64,000 nt of DNA from Planctomycetota bacterium (GTDB taxonomy: Bacteria; Planctomycetota; Uabimicrobiia; Uabimicrobiales; Uabimicrobiaceae): assembly GCA_029260735.1 (NCBI GenBank), contig JAJDCR010000022.1, forward strand, positions 1-64,000. The letters run 5' to 3'. Shown piece by piece: positions 51,602 to 60,100 of the stretch. How positions within the stretch are numbered: position 1 is the stretch's first letter; every line of letters starts with the position of its first letter. The notes beneath the pieces are model-generated. The model was given only the letters and a program-made list of their open reading frames with translations, was not told the origin of the DNA and ran no database searches. A program made the position numbers and the translations under genes.

Positions 51602-52849
51602 ATGATTACAAATGATGCTGTTGTTTTAGGTCTACTCCTTGCTATTTTAGCCTTAATCTTTACTACCGCGGAGAGTAAGCATCCTTTTTTCCAAAAATTT
51701 TATAAATACATTCCCTCGCTTTTACTTTGCTATTTTATTCCTTCTCTCTTAGGTAGCTTCAAAATTGTCGATCCTGAAAATTCCAAAATCTACTTTGTCG
51801 CTTCGCGCTACCTTCTTCCAACAAGTTTAATTCTCTTCACTTTAAGCATTGATATTCCCGGGCTTATGCGCTTAGGAAACAAGGCAATTATTATGTTTTT
51901 GGCCGGAACGGTAGGGATTATTATTGGAGGTCCTATTGCCATTCTCATTACCTACTACGTAGCACCTAGTATCTTGACAGAAGGCTATGGGCAAGAGCTT
52001 TGGCGTGGTATGGCCACGGTCGCGGGAAGTTGGATTGGGGGAGGGGCTAACCAAACAGCCATGAAAGAGGTTTTTGAGGTCAATGACAAGCTCTTTTCGA
52101 GCATGATTACAGTCGATGTTCTTGTCGCAAATGTCTGGATGGCTTTCCTTCTTTACGGAGCTGCTAACTACCAAAAAATTGATGATAAAATGCAAGCGGA
52201 CAATTCTGCTATTGAAGAGCTCAAAGAAAAGATCATTGCCTACGAAAAGGCCAACGCTCGTATTCCTAGCTTAGCCGACTTAATGTTAGTTCTTGGGGTC
52301 GGTTTTACTCTCACTGGTATAGCCCATCTGGGAGCAGATACTCTTGCCCCTTTCTTCCAAGAAAATTATCCTGGCATGGCGAAGTTCAGCTTTACCAGCT
52401 CCTTCTTTTGGCTCGTTGTTATCGCCACCACAGGAGGCCTAGCCCTCTCTTTCACGAAAGCCCGAGAGCTTGAATCAGCCGGAGCTTCTCGCCTGGGTTC
52501 CGTTTTTCTCTATATTCTCGTCGCTTCCATTGGAATGAAAATGGATATCTTTGCCATTTTTCATAACCCAGGGCTATTCTTTATCGGCTTCATCTGGATT
52601 TCCATCCACATCATTATTCTCTTGACCGTGGCGAAAATAATCAAAGCTCCCTTCTTCTTTGTCGCAGTGGGAAGCCAAGCCAATATCGGAGGAGCCGCCT
52701 CTGCTCCGATCGTGGCCTCCGCTTTTCATCCCGCCTTAGCGACCGCAGGCGTTCTCATGGCAGTATTAGGCTATGCTCTGGGAACCTATGGTGCATGGCT
52801 TTGTGCTATGCTCATGCAGTCGATTAGCGGCTCTTTATTGGGAGGATAG
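51602..52849 (+). CDS. DUF819-family membrane protein
   Basis: A polytopic inner membrane protein of 415 residues, with about ten to twelve hydrophobic segments, of the DUF819 (YjcL-like) family. Typical family segments are VASRYLLPTSLILFTLSIDI (about 66-85), VAGSWIGGGANQTAMKEV (about 140-157) and VAVGSQANIGGAASAPIVAS (about 359-378). Substrate and mechanism are not established; transport of a small metabolite is assumed from the fold. It begins with aaggaaaatt as ribosome binding site, nine bases after nth. No obvious functional link to that repair gene is known. Confidence 0.85.
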   Translation: MITNDAVVLGLLLAILALIFTTAESKHPFFQKFYKYIPSLLLCYFIPSLLGSFKIVDPENSKIYFVASRYLLPTSLILFTLSIDIPGLMRLGNKAIIMFLAGTVGIIIGGPIAILITYYVAPSILTEGYGQELWRGMATVAGSWIGGGANQTAMKEVFEVNDKLFSSMITVDVLVANVWMAFLLYGAANYQKIDDKMQADNSAIEELKEKIIAYEKANARIPSLADLMLVLGVGFTLTGIAHLGADTLAPFFQENYPGMAKFSFTSSFFWLVVIATTGGLALSFTKARELESAGASRLGSVFLYILVASIGMKMDIFAIFHNPGLFFIGFIWISIHIIILLTVAKIIKAPFFFVAVGSQANIGGAASAPIVASAFHPALATAGVLMAVLGYALGTYGAWLCAMLMQSISGSLLGG

Positions 52850-52854
52850 AAAGG

Positions 52855-52900
52855 GCCTAAATGCCCTGGCTACGTGCCTCAGTCGCTACGCGACCATAAA
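52855..52900. repeat. Degenerate REP-like repeat
   Basis: The sequence contains agggc-ctaaat-gccct just before it and gtcgctacgcgacc, two small stems resembling those at 3243-3289 and 5147-5210. Confidence 0.35.
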
Positions 52901-52963
52901 CCAAAAGAAATTTTATAACCAAAACCAAGAAAAAATGATGAAAAAAATCAGAGAGGTAAAAAA

Positions 52964-53644
52964 ATGAGACAAGGCCGGAAAGAAACGGCGTGGTGCAAAA
53001 ATCGCAAACCTGGTAGTATTCGTGGTGGACGTAATCAGCTCAAAATTCCGAATAAGGTATTTACCAGACTTCACTCTATCAGTCCTCCTACCAAGGACCA
53101 AGAACTTCCTCTTATCATAGAAGATAATTGTTCGCGGGAATTCTTTTTTCCTTTTAATGCTCAAGAAATATTGGAGGCTCTGAGTCATTTGCCGACATCT
53201 CACACTTCAGGTCTCACTCATCTTTGGTTACGTCGTATCCGAAAGCGCGACTATAAATCAGGAAATTTTCCCTTCGGTTCCTATATTTGTGGCAGTGGGG
53301 TTCGCTTAATCGTCTTGTACCCTTGGCCGCAGGACATGACACTTCGTTTTGGGAAAAAACGTCCTTTAAAAAAAGTTCTCAATAACTACAAGCAATGGAC
53401 AGAAGATTTATTTATTGAAGATGGCAAATGGTGTTTACGTTGGACCGAGGAAGCTATCAAGCGCTTTTACATTGAGGACTTACTTTTTCATGAGGTGGGT
53501 CATCATGTCGATTATTATTATCGGCGTTGGAGTGAAGCCAATCTTAAGCAAGTAGAGGAATTTGCTTGCCAATATGCTATCCATTGGTCGCAAAAAAAGA
53601 AACACGTTTTTAGTGCTATAGAAACAGAACCAGAAAAAACATAA
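52964..53644 (+). CDS. Putative zinc metalloprotease of unknown role
   Basis: The 226-residue product contains LLFHEVGHHVDYYYRRW (HEXXH at 176-180), with a nearby acidic segment QVEEFACQY, where Glu198 or Glu199 could be the third zinc ligand. This matches the gluzincin-type pattern of small minimal metalloproteases. There is no signal peptide, so a cytoplasmic location is likely. The N-terminus is basic (RKPGSIRGGRNQLKIPNKVF). I do not recognise a named family. The ribosome binding site agagagg supports the start. A hydrolase gene follows 55 bases later on the same strand. Confidence 0.65.
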   Translation: MRQGRKETAWCKNRKPGSIRGGRNQLKIPNKVFTRLHSISPPTKDQELPLIIEDNCSREFFFPFNAQEILEALSHLPTSHTSGLTHLWLRRIRKRDYKSGNFPFGSYICGSGVRLIVLYPWPQDMTLRFGKKRPLKKVLNNYKQWTEDLFIEDGKWCLRWTEEAIKRFYIEDLLFHEVGHHVDYYYRRWSEANLKQVEEFACQYAIHWSQKKKHVFSAIETEPEKT

Positions 53645-53699
53645 TCAAAGCTGGTCAAGCATCGACGAAAATCATATGCGAAGATTTAGAAAGGGAGTT

Positions 53700-54617
53700 A
53701 TGAAAAAATTATTATTTTTTACTCTGTGCTTTTTTCTTTGGAAGAATTGCTTTCTTTTGTCAGAGGATCAACCTCGATGGCAATTGGCTACGACTGAAAA
53801 TGAGGGAAATCTTTACGATTTAAACTCTCTGGAAGAAGCAAAGATTTCCCTAAAAAAGGCTTTAGAGGATATTTTGTTTCTGCCTTCGCAAGACTCTCTG
53901 GTTCTTTTGATACATGGAAGAGGAAAACATCCCAAAAAACTCTACGGCAAAGTAGGTTTAAAAAGGACGAACATCATCGAAACTCTCCAAAAAGAATACA
54001 AAGTTAAGGTCATTGTTTTTCACTGGTGGCCTTCTTATAAGAACCCGATTAATTTTAGAGTTCCCGAAAAAGGGGCTCGGAACTCTGCTCAAGCGTTCTC
54101 TTTTTTACTTCAGGCTTTAGCGGAGTATAAAGAAAAACGACCTTATGCAAATACCACTTTGATCACTCACAGCATGGGAAGCATTGTCTTAGAGTCTTAC
54201 CTCCAATCAAGTCCTTCTGCTCCACTGAGTTCTTTATTTCAAAATATAATTCTGAGTGCTCCGGCCTCTGCTAGTAAAGGACATCAAAAATGGTTGGAAA
54301 AAATTTCTATGAAAAATCGATTGTATGTCACTTTTAGTGCAAAAGATAACATTCTAAGTAGTGCAGCTCTTTTAGTAGGAACTCGGTTAGGGCAAAAGCT
54401 AAAAGATTATCCTTTAGCAAAAAATGCTGTTTATATAGATGTGAGTCCTCTTACCAAAAATCGCCACCAATACTACATTAAGAGTAAGGGAAATCTATTT
54501 TCTTTTTTTGATAAGGTACTGAGAGGAGAAACTGTTCTTTTGGAAGAGAAAGAAGGCTTTAAAAAGAAAAAGCATGATGGAAAAACATCAAGTAATGTTT
54601 TTTTTATGGTCGACTAA
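53700..54617 (+). CDS. Exported alpha/beta-hydrolase-like protein
   Basis: The product is an alpha/beta-hydrolase-like protein. SLVLLIHGRGKHPKKLYG (about 59-76) is the oxyanion-side strand. LITHSMGSIVLESYL (about 151-165) is the nucleophile elbow with Ser in HSMGS, and VTFSAKDNIL supplies a possible acidic residue. A catalytic His is likely late in the sequence (NRHQYY). A hydrophobic N-terminus (LLFFTLCFFLWKNCFLL) looks like a signal peptide. ATG 53700 is chosen over 53676 because gggag lies just before it. The substrate may be an ester or lipid. The C-terminus ends in a short basic, probably disordered tail. Confidence 0.75.
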   Translation: MKKLLFFTLCFFLWKNCFLLSEDQPRWQLATTENEGNLYDLNSLEEAKISLKKALEDILFLPSQDSLVLLIHGRGKHPKKLYGKVGLKRTNIIETLQKEYKVKVIVFHWWPSYKNPINFRVPEKGARNSAQAFSFLLQALAEYKEKRPYANTTLITHSMGSIVLESYLQSSPSAPLSSLFQNIILSAPASASKGHQKWLEKISMKNRLYVTFSAKDNILSSAALLVGTRLGQKLKDYPLAKNAVYIDVSPLTKNRHQYYIKSKGNLFSFFDKVLRGETVLLEEKEGFKKKKHDGKTSSNVFFMVD

Positions 54618-54652
54618 AAATGGAATGGCAAAGGATATTAAATAAGATAGCC

Positions 54653-54683
54653 AAGGTGTATGTCTAGTGAAAACATACACCTT
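54653..54683. terminator. Hairpin between convergent genes
   Basis: A perfect 11-bp stem (aaggtgtatgt against acatacacctt) with a nine-base loop lies between the hydrolase gene and the glutaredoxin gene. The T-tract is short (ttt), so it is only a probable terminator. Confidence 0.55.
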
Positions 54684-54697
54684 TAGTGAGAGCTAAA

Positions 54698-55030
54698 CTA
54701 GCTAGCTGCTGTTGCAAACTCTGCCAATTGTTGTTGCAGTTCACCAGCTTGGTACATTTCTCTCATAATATCACAACCTCCGACAAACTCTCCTTTGACA
54801 TAGAGTTGTGGAACGGTAGGCCAACTACTGTACTCTTTAATTCCAGCTCGGATATCTTGATCACTAAGGACGTCTACTGTGACAAAATCTTTTAAGCCAC
54901 AGGCCTTTAGTATTTCAATCGCATGCCCACTAAAGCCACACATAGGAGCGTAGGCTGTTCCTTTCATGTAAAGAACAACGGGACTTTTTTCAACAGTTTC
55001 TTTGATTTCAGCTTGCACATCTCGACTCAT
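54698..55030 (-). CDS. grxD: Monothiol glutaredoxin, Grx4 type
   Basis: A 110-residue CGFS-type monothiol glutaredoxin, which carries or transfers [2Fe-2S] clusters with BolA proteins. VVLYMKGTAYAPMCGFSGHA contains the active-site CGFS (about 31-34), followed by WPTVPQLYVKGEFVGGCDIM, with the glutathione-binding TVP and GG-CD motifs. Length is normal. Start set at ATG 55030, behind aaggaaag; a GTG 33 bases earlier is also in frame but lacks a better site. The BolA gene lies just upstream on the same strand, a pairing found in many bacteria. Confidence 0.93.
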   Translation of the reverse strand: MSRDVQAEIKETVEKSPVVLYMKGTAYAPMCGFSGHAIEILKACGLKDFVTVDVLSDQDIRAGIKEYSSWPTVPQLYVKGEFVGGCDIMREMYQAGELQQQLAEFATAAS

Positions 55031-55093
55031 AGATATTTGCCTTTCCTTAAGCCTAGAGCTCACGTTTGTTTAGCTCTTAAGGTATTGAGTGTT

Positions 55094-55330
55094 TTAGTTC
55101 CCCATCTCTTCTGGGGTAATTGTTTTTAATGCTAAAGCGTGAAGCCTTTCTTCCATCAGGTTTCCCAATGCTTTGTAGACCATCTGGTGTCTTTTAACGC
55201 GGCTTTTTCCAGCAAATTCCTCACTCACCACAATTGCTTCAAAATGGTGACCATCGTCTCCCCTGACATCAACTTGGGATGAGGGTAAACCTTCTTGGAT
55301 AATCTTAGCAATTTCCTCTTTTGTAATCAT
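55094..55330 (-). CDS. BolA-family protein
   Basis: A 78-residue BolA-type protein. VDVRGDDGHHFEAIVVSEEFAGK (split: VDVRGDDGHHFEAIVVS) and SRVKRHQMVYKALGNLM are the typical strand and helix-turn-helix-like segments, with the conserved His of RHQMVY. The short length and HALALKTITPEE end resemble the IbaG/BolA2 branch. It would form a heterodimer with the glutaredoxin encoded next, sharing a [2Fe-2S] cluster and linking iron status to regulation. The pair lies 165 bases downstream of the uracil-DNA glycosylase gene. Confidence 0.92.
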   Translation of the reverse strand: MITKEEIAKIIQEGLPSSQVDVRGDDGHHFEAIVVSEEFAGKSRVKRHQMVYKALGNLMEERLHALALKTITPEEMGN

Positions 55331-55494
55331 AGTTTTCAGTCTTTAGCTTCATGTATTAATTAGGGTATCTCATCATTTGAATTTTTCGAAGAACTTATAA
55401 TGATGTACACTCCTAGATTTTTCTAAAAAATTTTGATCCTCCTGTAAATATAATTTTCCGGCCGAGCTTTGTCAATAGAATTCAATATTTTCGG

Positions 55495-56361
55495 CTATTT
55501 TCGTGATTCGTCTAAGAAGCGACGAACTCTCTTAATATCTTCCCATGCCTTTTTCTTTTCTTCGAGATTACGGAGTAAGTAAGCCGGATGGTAGGTGCAA
55601 ATAACAGGGACCCCTTCGTACTCATAAGTTGCTCCTCGGTATTTCCACATTGATTGTTGTATATTGGTGAGAAAAGCACAGGCAAATTTTCCCATTGCAC
55701 AAATGAGCTTAGGTTGTTCAAGAGCTTTGAGCTGAGCTTGCAGCCAAGTACGGCAAGCAATGATTTCTTCAGGAGCAGGATCACGATTTTCAGGGGGACG
55801 ACACTTGATGACATTACAAATGTAAACATCCTGTCGCTGAATTTGGATAGCAGCGAGCATTTTAGTTAATAGCTGCCCTGCCTTTCCGACAAAAGGAATT
55901 CCGTCTCGGTCTTCATAAAAACCAGGAGCTTCTCCGACAATGACTAATTCTGCTTGGGCAGAGCCTACTCCAAAAACCACTTGAGTACGAGTTTGGGAAA
56001 GTTTACATTTCTGACAATTTGCCGCCTGCTGAGTAAGCTCTTGTATACTGGGAAAAGCAGGATTAGACGAAACTACTTGGGGCGAAAGCTTCGAGACAGA
56101 TGGTTGTGGCTCAGAATTTGTTTGCGTTACATCCGAAAGAGCAGGAGTTCTTTGTGGGACAACAACGGGTTTAGGTGAAGCCACTGGATTCACTGGAGCC
56201 ACTGGAGCCACTGAAGTCACTTGTTGAGCCATTCTTTTTCGATAACGTGAAGGATCTTCATCAAAAACATAAGCTCCTGCCGAATCTTTTTCTAACTCTA
56301 TGCGTTGACGTATCATACGAACAAGTTCTAAGTATTCTTGCCAAACCAAAGGTTCCGTCAT
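55495..56361 (-). CDS. Family 4 uracil-DNA glycosylase
   Basis: This 288-residue protein is a family 4 uracil-DNA glycosylase that removes uracil from deaminated DNA. Its catalytic half (about 110-288) has the [4Fe-4S] cysteines in family spacing: CQKC, then CRPPENRDPAPEEIIAC with 16 residues between the two. It also has VGEAPGFYEDRDGIPFVG and the late TYHPAYLLRN. The N-terminal 100 residues are not part of the usual enzyme: a helical start followed by a Pro/Val/Ala-rich linker (VAPVAPVNPVASPKPVV), whose DNA holds short tandem repeats. Similar N-terminal extensions occur in some bacterial family 4 enzymes. Confidence 0.9.
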   Translation of the reverse strand: MTEPLVWQEYLELVRMIRQRIELEKDSAGAYVFDEDPSRYRKRMAQQVTSVAPVAPVNPVASPKPVVVPQRTPALSDVTQTNSEPQPSVSKLSPQVVSSNPAFPSIQELTQQAANCQKCKLSQTRTQVVFGVGSAQAELVIVGEAPGFYEDRDGIPFVGKAGQLLTKMLAAIQIQRQDVYICNVIKCRPPENRDPAPEEIIACRTWLQAQLKALEQPKLICAMGKFACAFLTNIQQSMWKYRGATYEYEGVPVICTYHPAYLLRNLEEKKKAWEDIKRVRRFLDESRK

Positions 56362-56589
56362 ACCTCGACCTACTTTCCAGAATTTTTGATATAATGCGCT
56401 TAAAAATATTAGAGGAGGAACAAGTAATTATTGCTAAAATCTCCTTGCATATCAAGGGAAGTTTTTATAATCTAAAAGACATTACTTTTTAAAGTAAGAA
56501 ATTTTAAGTGGATTATCAAAAATTTTTGGTAGCTCACCCTAGTTTCTTGCTAACAAATTTTCAGGATAGGCTCTTTAAGGGAAACAACC

Positions 56590-57333
56590 TTGCTTTATTT
56601 TGCTTTCAAGGTGATTGTGTTCATCATATGCTTTATTGACCTTATAGTCATGATGACCTTGGCTTTTCTTGGTGCTCTTTTACCTCAAAGTATCAATAAA
56701 TACTTTATGCACCGACTTTTTCGAGGAGTTTGCTGGAGTTTCATCCACTTGATTGGACATAGTCCTCATATTCACCAAAAATATTCTCCTCCTTTACCAA
56801 AGCACTATATCTTAATTTCAAACCATCCTTCGGGCTATGATTTACTGGTACTTAATGCACTTTTCTCTGTACATCCTTTAGCCAAAGCCGGAGTCGCCGA
56901 TTGGTTTATGCTCGGACGTATTGTTAAAGCCATTGGACCTGTTTTTGTGCAAAGAGATCAAAAAAGCTCTCGTAGTGCCGCAAAACAAGCATGTATTGCT
57001 AAGCTGGAAGAAAAGGGTAATGTTTTGATTTATCCAGAGGGAGGATGTTTTGGAAAACATCTCCGACCTTTTAAATACGGAGCTTTTGATATTTCCATTA
57101 CCTCAGGAGTTCCTATTCTACCCGTTTACCTTCAATATGAAGCAGAGAATGCCTTTGAATGGGGAGACCATGGCTTAGTCTATCACATTTATCGTATGGT
57201 TAAATCGATTAATAAGCACACTCACTGCTACATCTTTGAGCCTATTTATCCTGAACCTTTTACTGACCCCGAAACATATGCCAAACACGTTCACAATAAA
57301 TATCGTAAATGGGAACAGAAGTATCGTCTGTAA
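56590..57333 (+). CDS. PlsC-like acyltransferase
   Basis: A 247-residue membrane-associated acyltransferase of the 1-acylglycerol-3-phosphate (PlsC) type. NHPSGYDLLVL holds the HX4D motif (about 77-88), VFVQRDQKSSRSAAK the acceptor block, and LIYPEGGCFGKHLRPFKYGA the third motif (about 147-167). The fourth is GVPILPVYLQYEA. N-terminal hydrophobic helices (about 4-45) anchor it. It starts at TTG after aaggga, which is unusual. It could complete phosphatidic acid synthesis begun by the PlsB-like protein, or act on another lipid. The DtxR regulator follows 57 bases later. Confidence 0.82.
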   Translation: MLYFAFKVIVFIICFIDLIVMMTLAFLGALLPQSINKYFMHRLFRGVCWSFIHLIGHSPHIHQKYSPPLPKHYILISNHPSGYDLLVLNALFSVHPLAKAGVADWFMLGRIVKAIGPVFVQRDQKSSRSAAKQACIAKLEEKGNVLIYPEGGCFGKHLRPFKYGAFDISITSGVPILPVYLQYEAENAFEWGDHGLVYHIYRMVKSINKHTHCYIFEPIYPEPFTDPETYAKHVHNKYRKWEQKYRL

Positions 57334-57390
57334 AATGAGACACTACGGATTATTCACTAATGTACGGAAAATCTTAAAGATTAGGTTGAT

Positions 57391-58068
57391 ATGGAAAAAA
57401 ATAGCGGTATTATCAAAGAAACATACGGAGATTACCTCAAGACAATTTATGAATTGAGTCTAAAACATTCCCCTGTTTCCACCTCTGCTTTGGCTAAGCA
57501 AATGCAAGTAACAGATGCCTCCGCTTCTGTTATGATTCGGCGCTTAAGTAAGGACAGTTATGTTGTCCATGTTCCCTATCAAGGAGTTACCTTGACCGAA
57601 GAGGGAGAAAGAATAGCCCTAAGCCTATTACGGCGCCATCGCCTTTGGGAAGTTTTTCTCTCCAAGTTTTTAAAGATACCTTTGGCCAATGTGCACCAGT
57701 ACGCTGAGCTATTAGAGCACGCCACAGATAACTCTTTGGAAGATTATCTTGCGACTTTTCTAAAAGAGCCAGAGAAAGATCCTCATGGTAATCCTATACC
57801 AACCAAAGATGGACAAGTTTCCCAGTTTTCGAGTTGCCGTTTAGTGGATCTTTTGGAAAATCAATCCGCAGAAATTCTTCAATTCACAGATGAAGACCCT
57901 GATTTACTCAGGTATCTTCATGAATTAGGGATTAAACCAGGTACTCACATCACAGTAGAAAAACGTATTCCTTATGACAACTCTATTTTGATAAACGCGG
58001 ATAAAAACAATATTCATCTTGGATCAAAAATTGCTTCTACTCTCATGGTTAGGGCCTACAGTACCTAG
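57391..58068 (+). CDS. DtxR-family metal-dependent repressor
   Basis: A 225-residue DtxR/MntR-type repressor, active when loaded with iron or manganese. The winged helix is LKTIYELSLKHSPVSTSALA then QVTDASASVMIRRLSKD (about 14-55). Metal-ligand positions are visible in RRHRLWEVFL and HQYAELLEH (about 84-120), as in DtxR. A DPHGNPIP motif follows (about 132-139), and the C-terminal FeoA-like domain reads LGIKPGTHITVEKRI. It precedes a Tro-type transporter operon by 310 bases; three identical palindromes in that gap are its likely sites. The ribosome binding site is weak. Confidence 0.88.
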   Translation: MEKNSGIIKETYGDYLKTIYELSLKHSPVSTSALAKQMQVTDASASVMIRRLSKDSYVVHVPYQGVTLTEEGERIALSLLRRHRLWEVFLSKFLKIPLANVHQYAELLEHATDNSLEDYLATFLKEPEKDPHGNPIPTKDGQVSQFSSCRLVDLLENQSAEILQFTDEDPDLLRYLHELGIKPGTHITVEKRIPYDNSILINADKNNIHLGSKIASTLMVRAYST

Positions 58069-58378
58069 CCATGGTTCACACCCAAAAATGAAAACCTCCA
58101 TTTTTGTCTCTCAATAAACTGAAACACTATATTAGCTCTGTTTAAAAATATTTTTAGTCTAAACTAAAAATATTTTTACAATACAGAAATTTTTTTATTG
58201 ACAAGACATAACACCCTGATGTATTTTAAGAAAACTCCTTTAAATCTTGTATTTAAACATTTACATGCATTAAAGAGTTAAGACTTTAAGTCATAATTTA
58301 GATAAAGCTAAAAATATTTTTATCTTTGTTATTGTTTATAAATTGGATATTGTTAACTTTTTGTAAGGTGAATTTATT
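58069..58378 (+). promoter_or_regulatory. Regulatory region of the tro-like operon
   Basis: The very AT-rich 310-base gap contains three exact copies of the 14-bp palindrome taaaaatattttta (58143-58156, 58165-58178, 58309-58322). Copies 1 and 2 are separated by eight bases and form a larger inverted repeat with 15-bp arms. A possible promoter lies between: ttgaca (58198-58203), an 18-base spacer and tatttt (58222-58227). Copy 3 would then lie in the leader. The layout suits cooperative repression by the DtxR-type regulator encoded upstream. Confidence 0.6.
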
Positions 58379-59311
58379 ATGAGAAGAATAATCTGTCTGC
58401 TTTTATTTTTTGTTATCTTAGGAGGTTGCGGGTCCTCTAAAAACTCATCCTCTTCCACAGGAAATAAAACTCTGTATGTTGTAACAACTACAGGAATGGT
58501 TGCAGATGCCGTCCGTAACGTAGGCAAAGATCATGTTCGGGTAGAAGGACTTATGGGGCCTAGTGTTGATCCTCATCTATATAAGGCAACAGCCGCAGAT
58601 GCTAAAAAATTATCTCAAGCAGATGTAATTATTTACAATGGACTCAAACTAGAAGGAAAAATGGGCAATATCTTCACCAAAATGGGGCGAAAAAAAGGGG
58701 TCTACGCTGTAACAGAAGATATGGATGAAAAATCTTTACGAGAACCAGCTGAATTTCACGGACTTTATGACCCCCACGTTTGGTTTAATGTCTCTCTTTG
58801 GAAAAAAGCAGTGCAAAAAATAGAGGAAGCTCTTGTTGAAAGTGATCCTAGTCACGCTGCTGATTACAAGAAAAATGCTCAAGAGTACTTAGAGGAGCTA
58901 GATAAGCTCCATCAGTGGACAAAAGAGCAAATGCAATCTATTCCAGAGGAAAATCGAGTCTTGGTTACAGCTCACGATGCTTTTGGATATTTTGGGGATG
59001 CTTATGGTGTTCAAGTAAAAGGACTACAAGGAATTAGCACAGAGTCAGAGTATGGAGTGAAAGATGTTGAAAACATCGTAGAATTCTTAACTAAAGGAAA
59101 GATTGCCGCCGTATTTGTCGAATCTTCCGTTCCCAAAAAATCTATCGAAGCTGTTGTTCAGGGGTGCTTGGCCCGAGGACATAAGGTCAATATTGGAGGA
59201 ACTCTCTTTTCTGATGCTATGGGAAAAGAAGGAACTACTGAAGGAACCTACGTGGGAATGGTGCGCCACAATGTCAAAACAATAACCCAAGCCTTAAAAA
59301 GAACTCCTTAA
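58379..59311 (+). CDS. troA: TroA/ZnuA-family metal-binding lipoprotein
   Basis: A 310-residue cluster A-I metal-binding lipoprotein that captures Mn, Zn or Fe outside the cytoplasmic membrane. A lipobox (LGGC at about 14-17) is followed by a Ser-rich linker. Ligand motifs in family order are SVDPHLYKATAAD (first His), GLYDPHVWFNVS (second His), VLVTAHDAFGYFG (third) and LFSDAMG (the acidic fourth ligand). The acidic last ligand and the short loop between the first two His fit manganese/iron-type (TroA/MntC) more than zinc-type proteins with His-rich loops. It starts with gtaaggtgaat upstream. Confidence 0.88.
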   Translation: MRRIICLLLFFVILGGCGSSKNSSSSTGNKTLYVVTTTGMVADAVRNVGKDHVRVEGLMGPSVDPHLYKATAADAKKLSQADVIIYNGLKLEGKMGNIFTKMGRKKGVYAVTEDMDEKSLREPAEFHGLYDPHVWFNVSLWKKAVQKIEEALVESDPSHAADYKKNAQEYLEELDKLHQWTKEQMQSIPEENRVLVTAHDAFGYFGDAYGVQVKGLQGISTESEYGVKDVENIVEFLTKGKIAAVFVESSVPKKSIEAVVQGCLARGHKVNIGGTLFSDAMGKEGTTEGTYVGMVRHNVKTITQALKRTP

Positions 59312-59323
59312 AGAAAGCAAGAT

Positions 59324-60100
59324 ATGAAAAAGGAAAATCACAATCAAGTGGCTCTTGAGGTCCATGATCTCACAGTAGCTTATCATACACGGCCGGTTCT
59401 ATGGAATATTGATTTTGAAATTCCACCAGGAAAACTGGTGGCTATTGTAGGGCCAAATGGAGCTGGAAAATCTACTCTTTTAAAATCAATTTTAGGTTTA
59501 TTGCCTCTGTCGAGCGGTTGGGTTAAGATTTTTGATAATCCCTACCGAAAAGTGCGCCAAAAGGTAGGTTATGTTCCCCAAAGAGGATCGGTAGATTGGG
59601 ATTTTCCGACAACAGCTATTGACGTTGTTTGCATGGGACGATATGGGAAAATTGGCTGGTTTCGGCGTCCCAAAAAAGAAGACTGGGAAGCGGCAGAGAA
59701 ATTTCTTGCTCAAGTAGAAATGGAAAAATTTGCCCATCGCCAAATCAGTCAACTCTCAGGTGGCCAACAGCAACGAGTCTTTTTAGCTAGAGCTTTAGCC
59801 CAAGAAGCAGATATCTACTTTATGGATGAACCCTTTGCCGGAGTAGATGCTGTAACGGAAAAAGCTATTGTTCGGCTTCTCGAAGAACTCAGGGAACAGA
59901 AAAAAACAGTCATCGTAGTTCACCATGACTTACAAACTGTCAAAGAGTACTTTGATTGGATTTTACTCTTAAATATGCGCTTAATCGCAAATGGTCCCAC
60001 AGAAGAGGTTTACAACGAGGATAATCTCCGAAAAACCTATGGTGGTAGACTAGCTATATTAAGCCAAGCAGCTGACGAGGTGGCGAAAGGAAGACTCTAA
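59324..60100 (+). CDS. troB: Metal ABC transporter ATP-binding protein
   Basis: A 258-residue ABC ATPase for metal import. Walker A is [16 protein letters not shown] (about 42-57), the Q-loop [14 protein letters not shown] is typical of TroB/MntB/ZnuC subunits, the signature is [16 protein letters not shown] (about 142-157), and Walker B is [12 protein letters not shown], followed by VHHDLQTV with the switch His. It starts 12 bases after the lipoprotein gene and its stop shares a base with the start of the first permease, so translation is coupled. Confidence 0.92.
   Translation: MKKENHNQVALEVHDLTVAYHTRPVLWNIDFEIPPGKLVAIVGPNGAGKSTLLKSILGLLPLSSGWVKIFDNPYRKVRQKVGYVPQRGSVDWDFPTTAIDVVCMGRYGKIGWFRRPKKEDWEAAEKFLAQVEMEKFAHRQISQLSGGQQQRVFLARALAQEADIYFMDEPFAGVDAVTEKAIVRLLEELREQKKTVIVVHHDLQTVKEYFDWILLLNMRLIANGPTEEVYNEDNLRKTYGGRLAILSQAADEVAKGRL

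Noticed and set aside
56175..56492. Frame of 105 codons across the start of the UDG gene
   Set aside because: Mostly antisense to the UDG N-terminus; the last 33 codons alone have no distinctive features.
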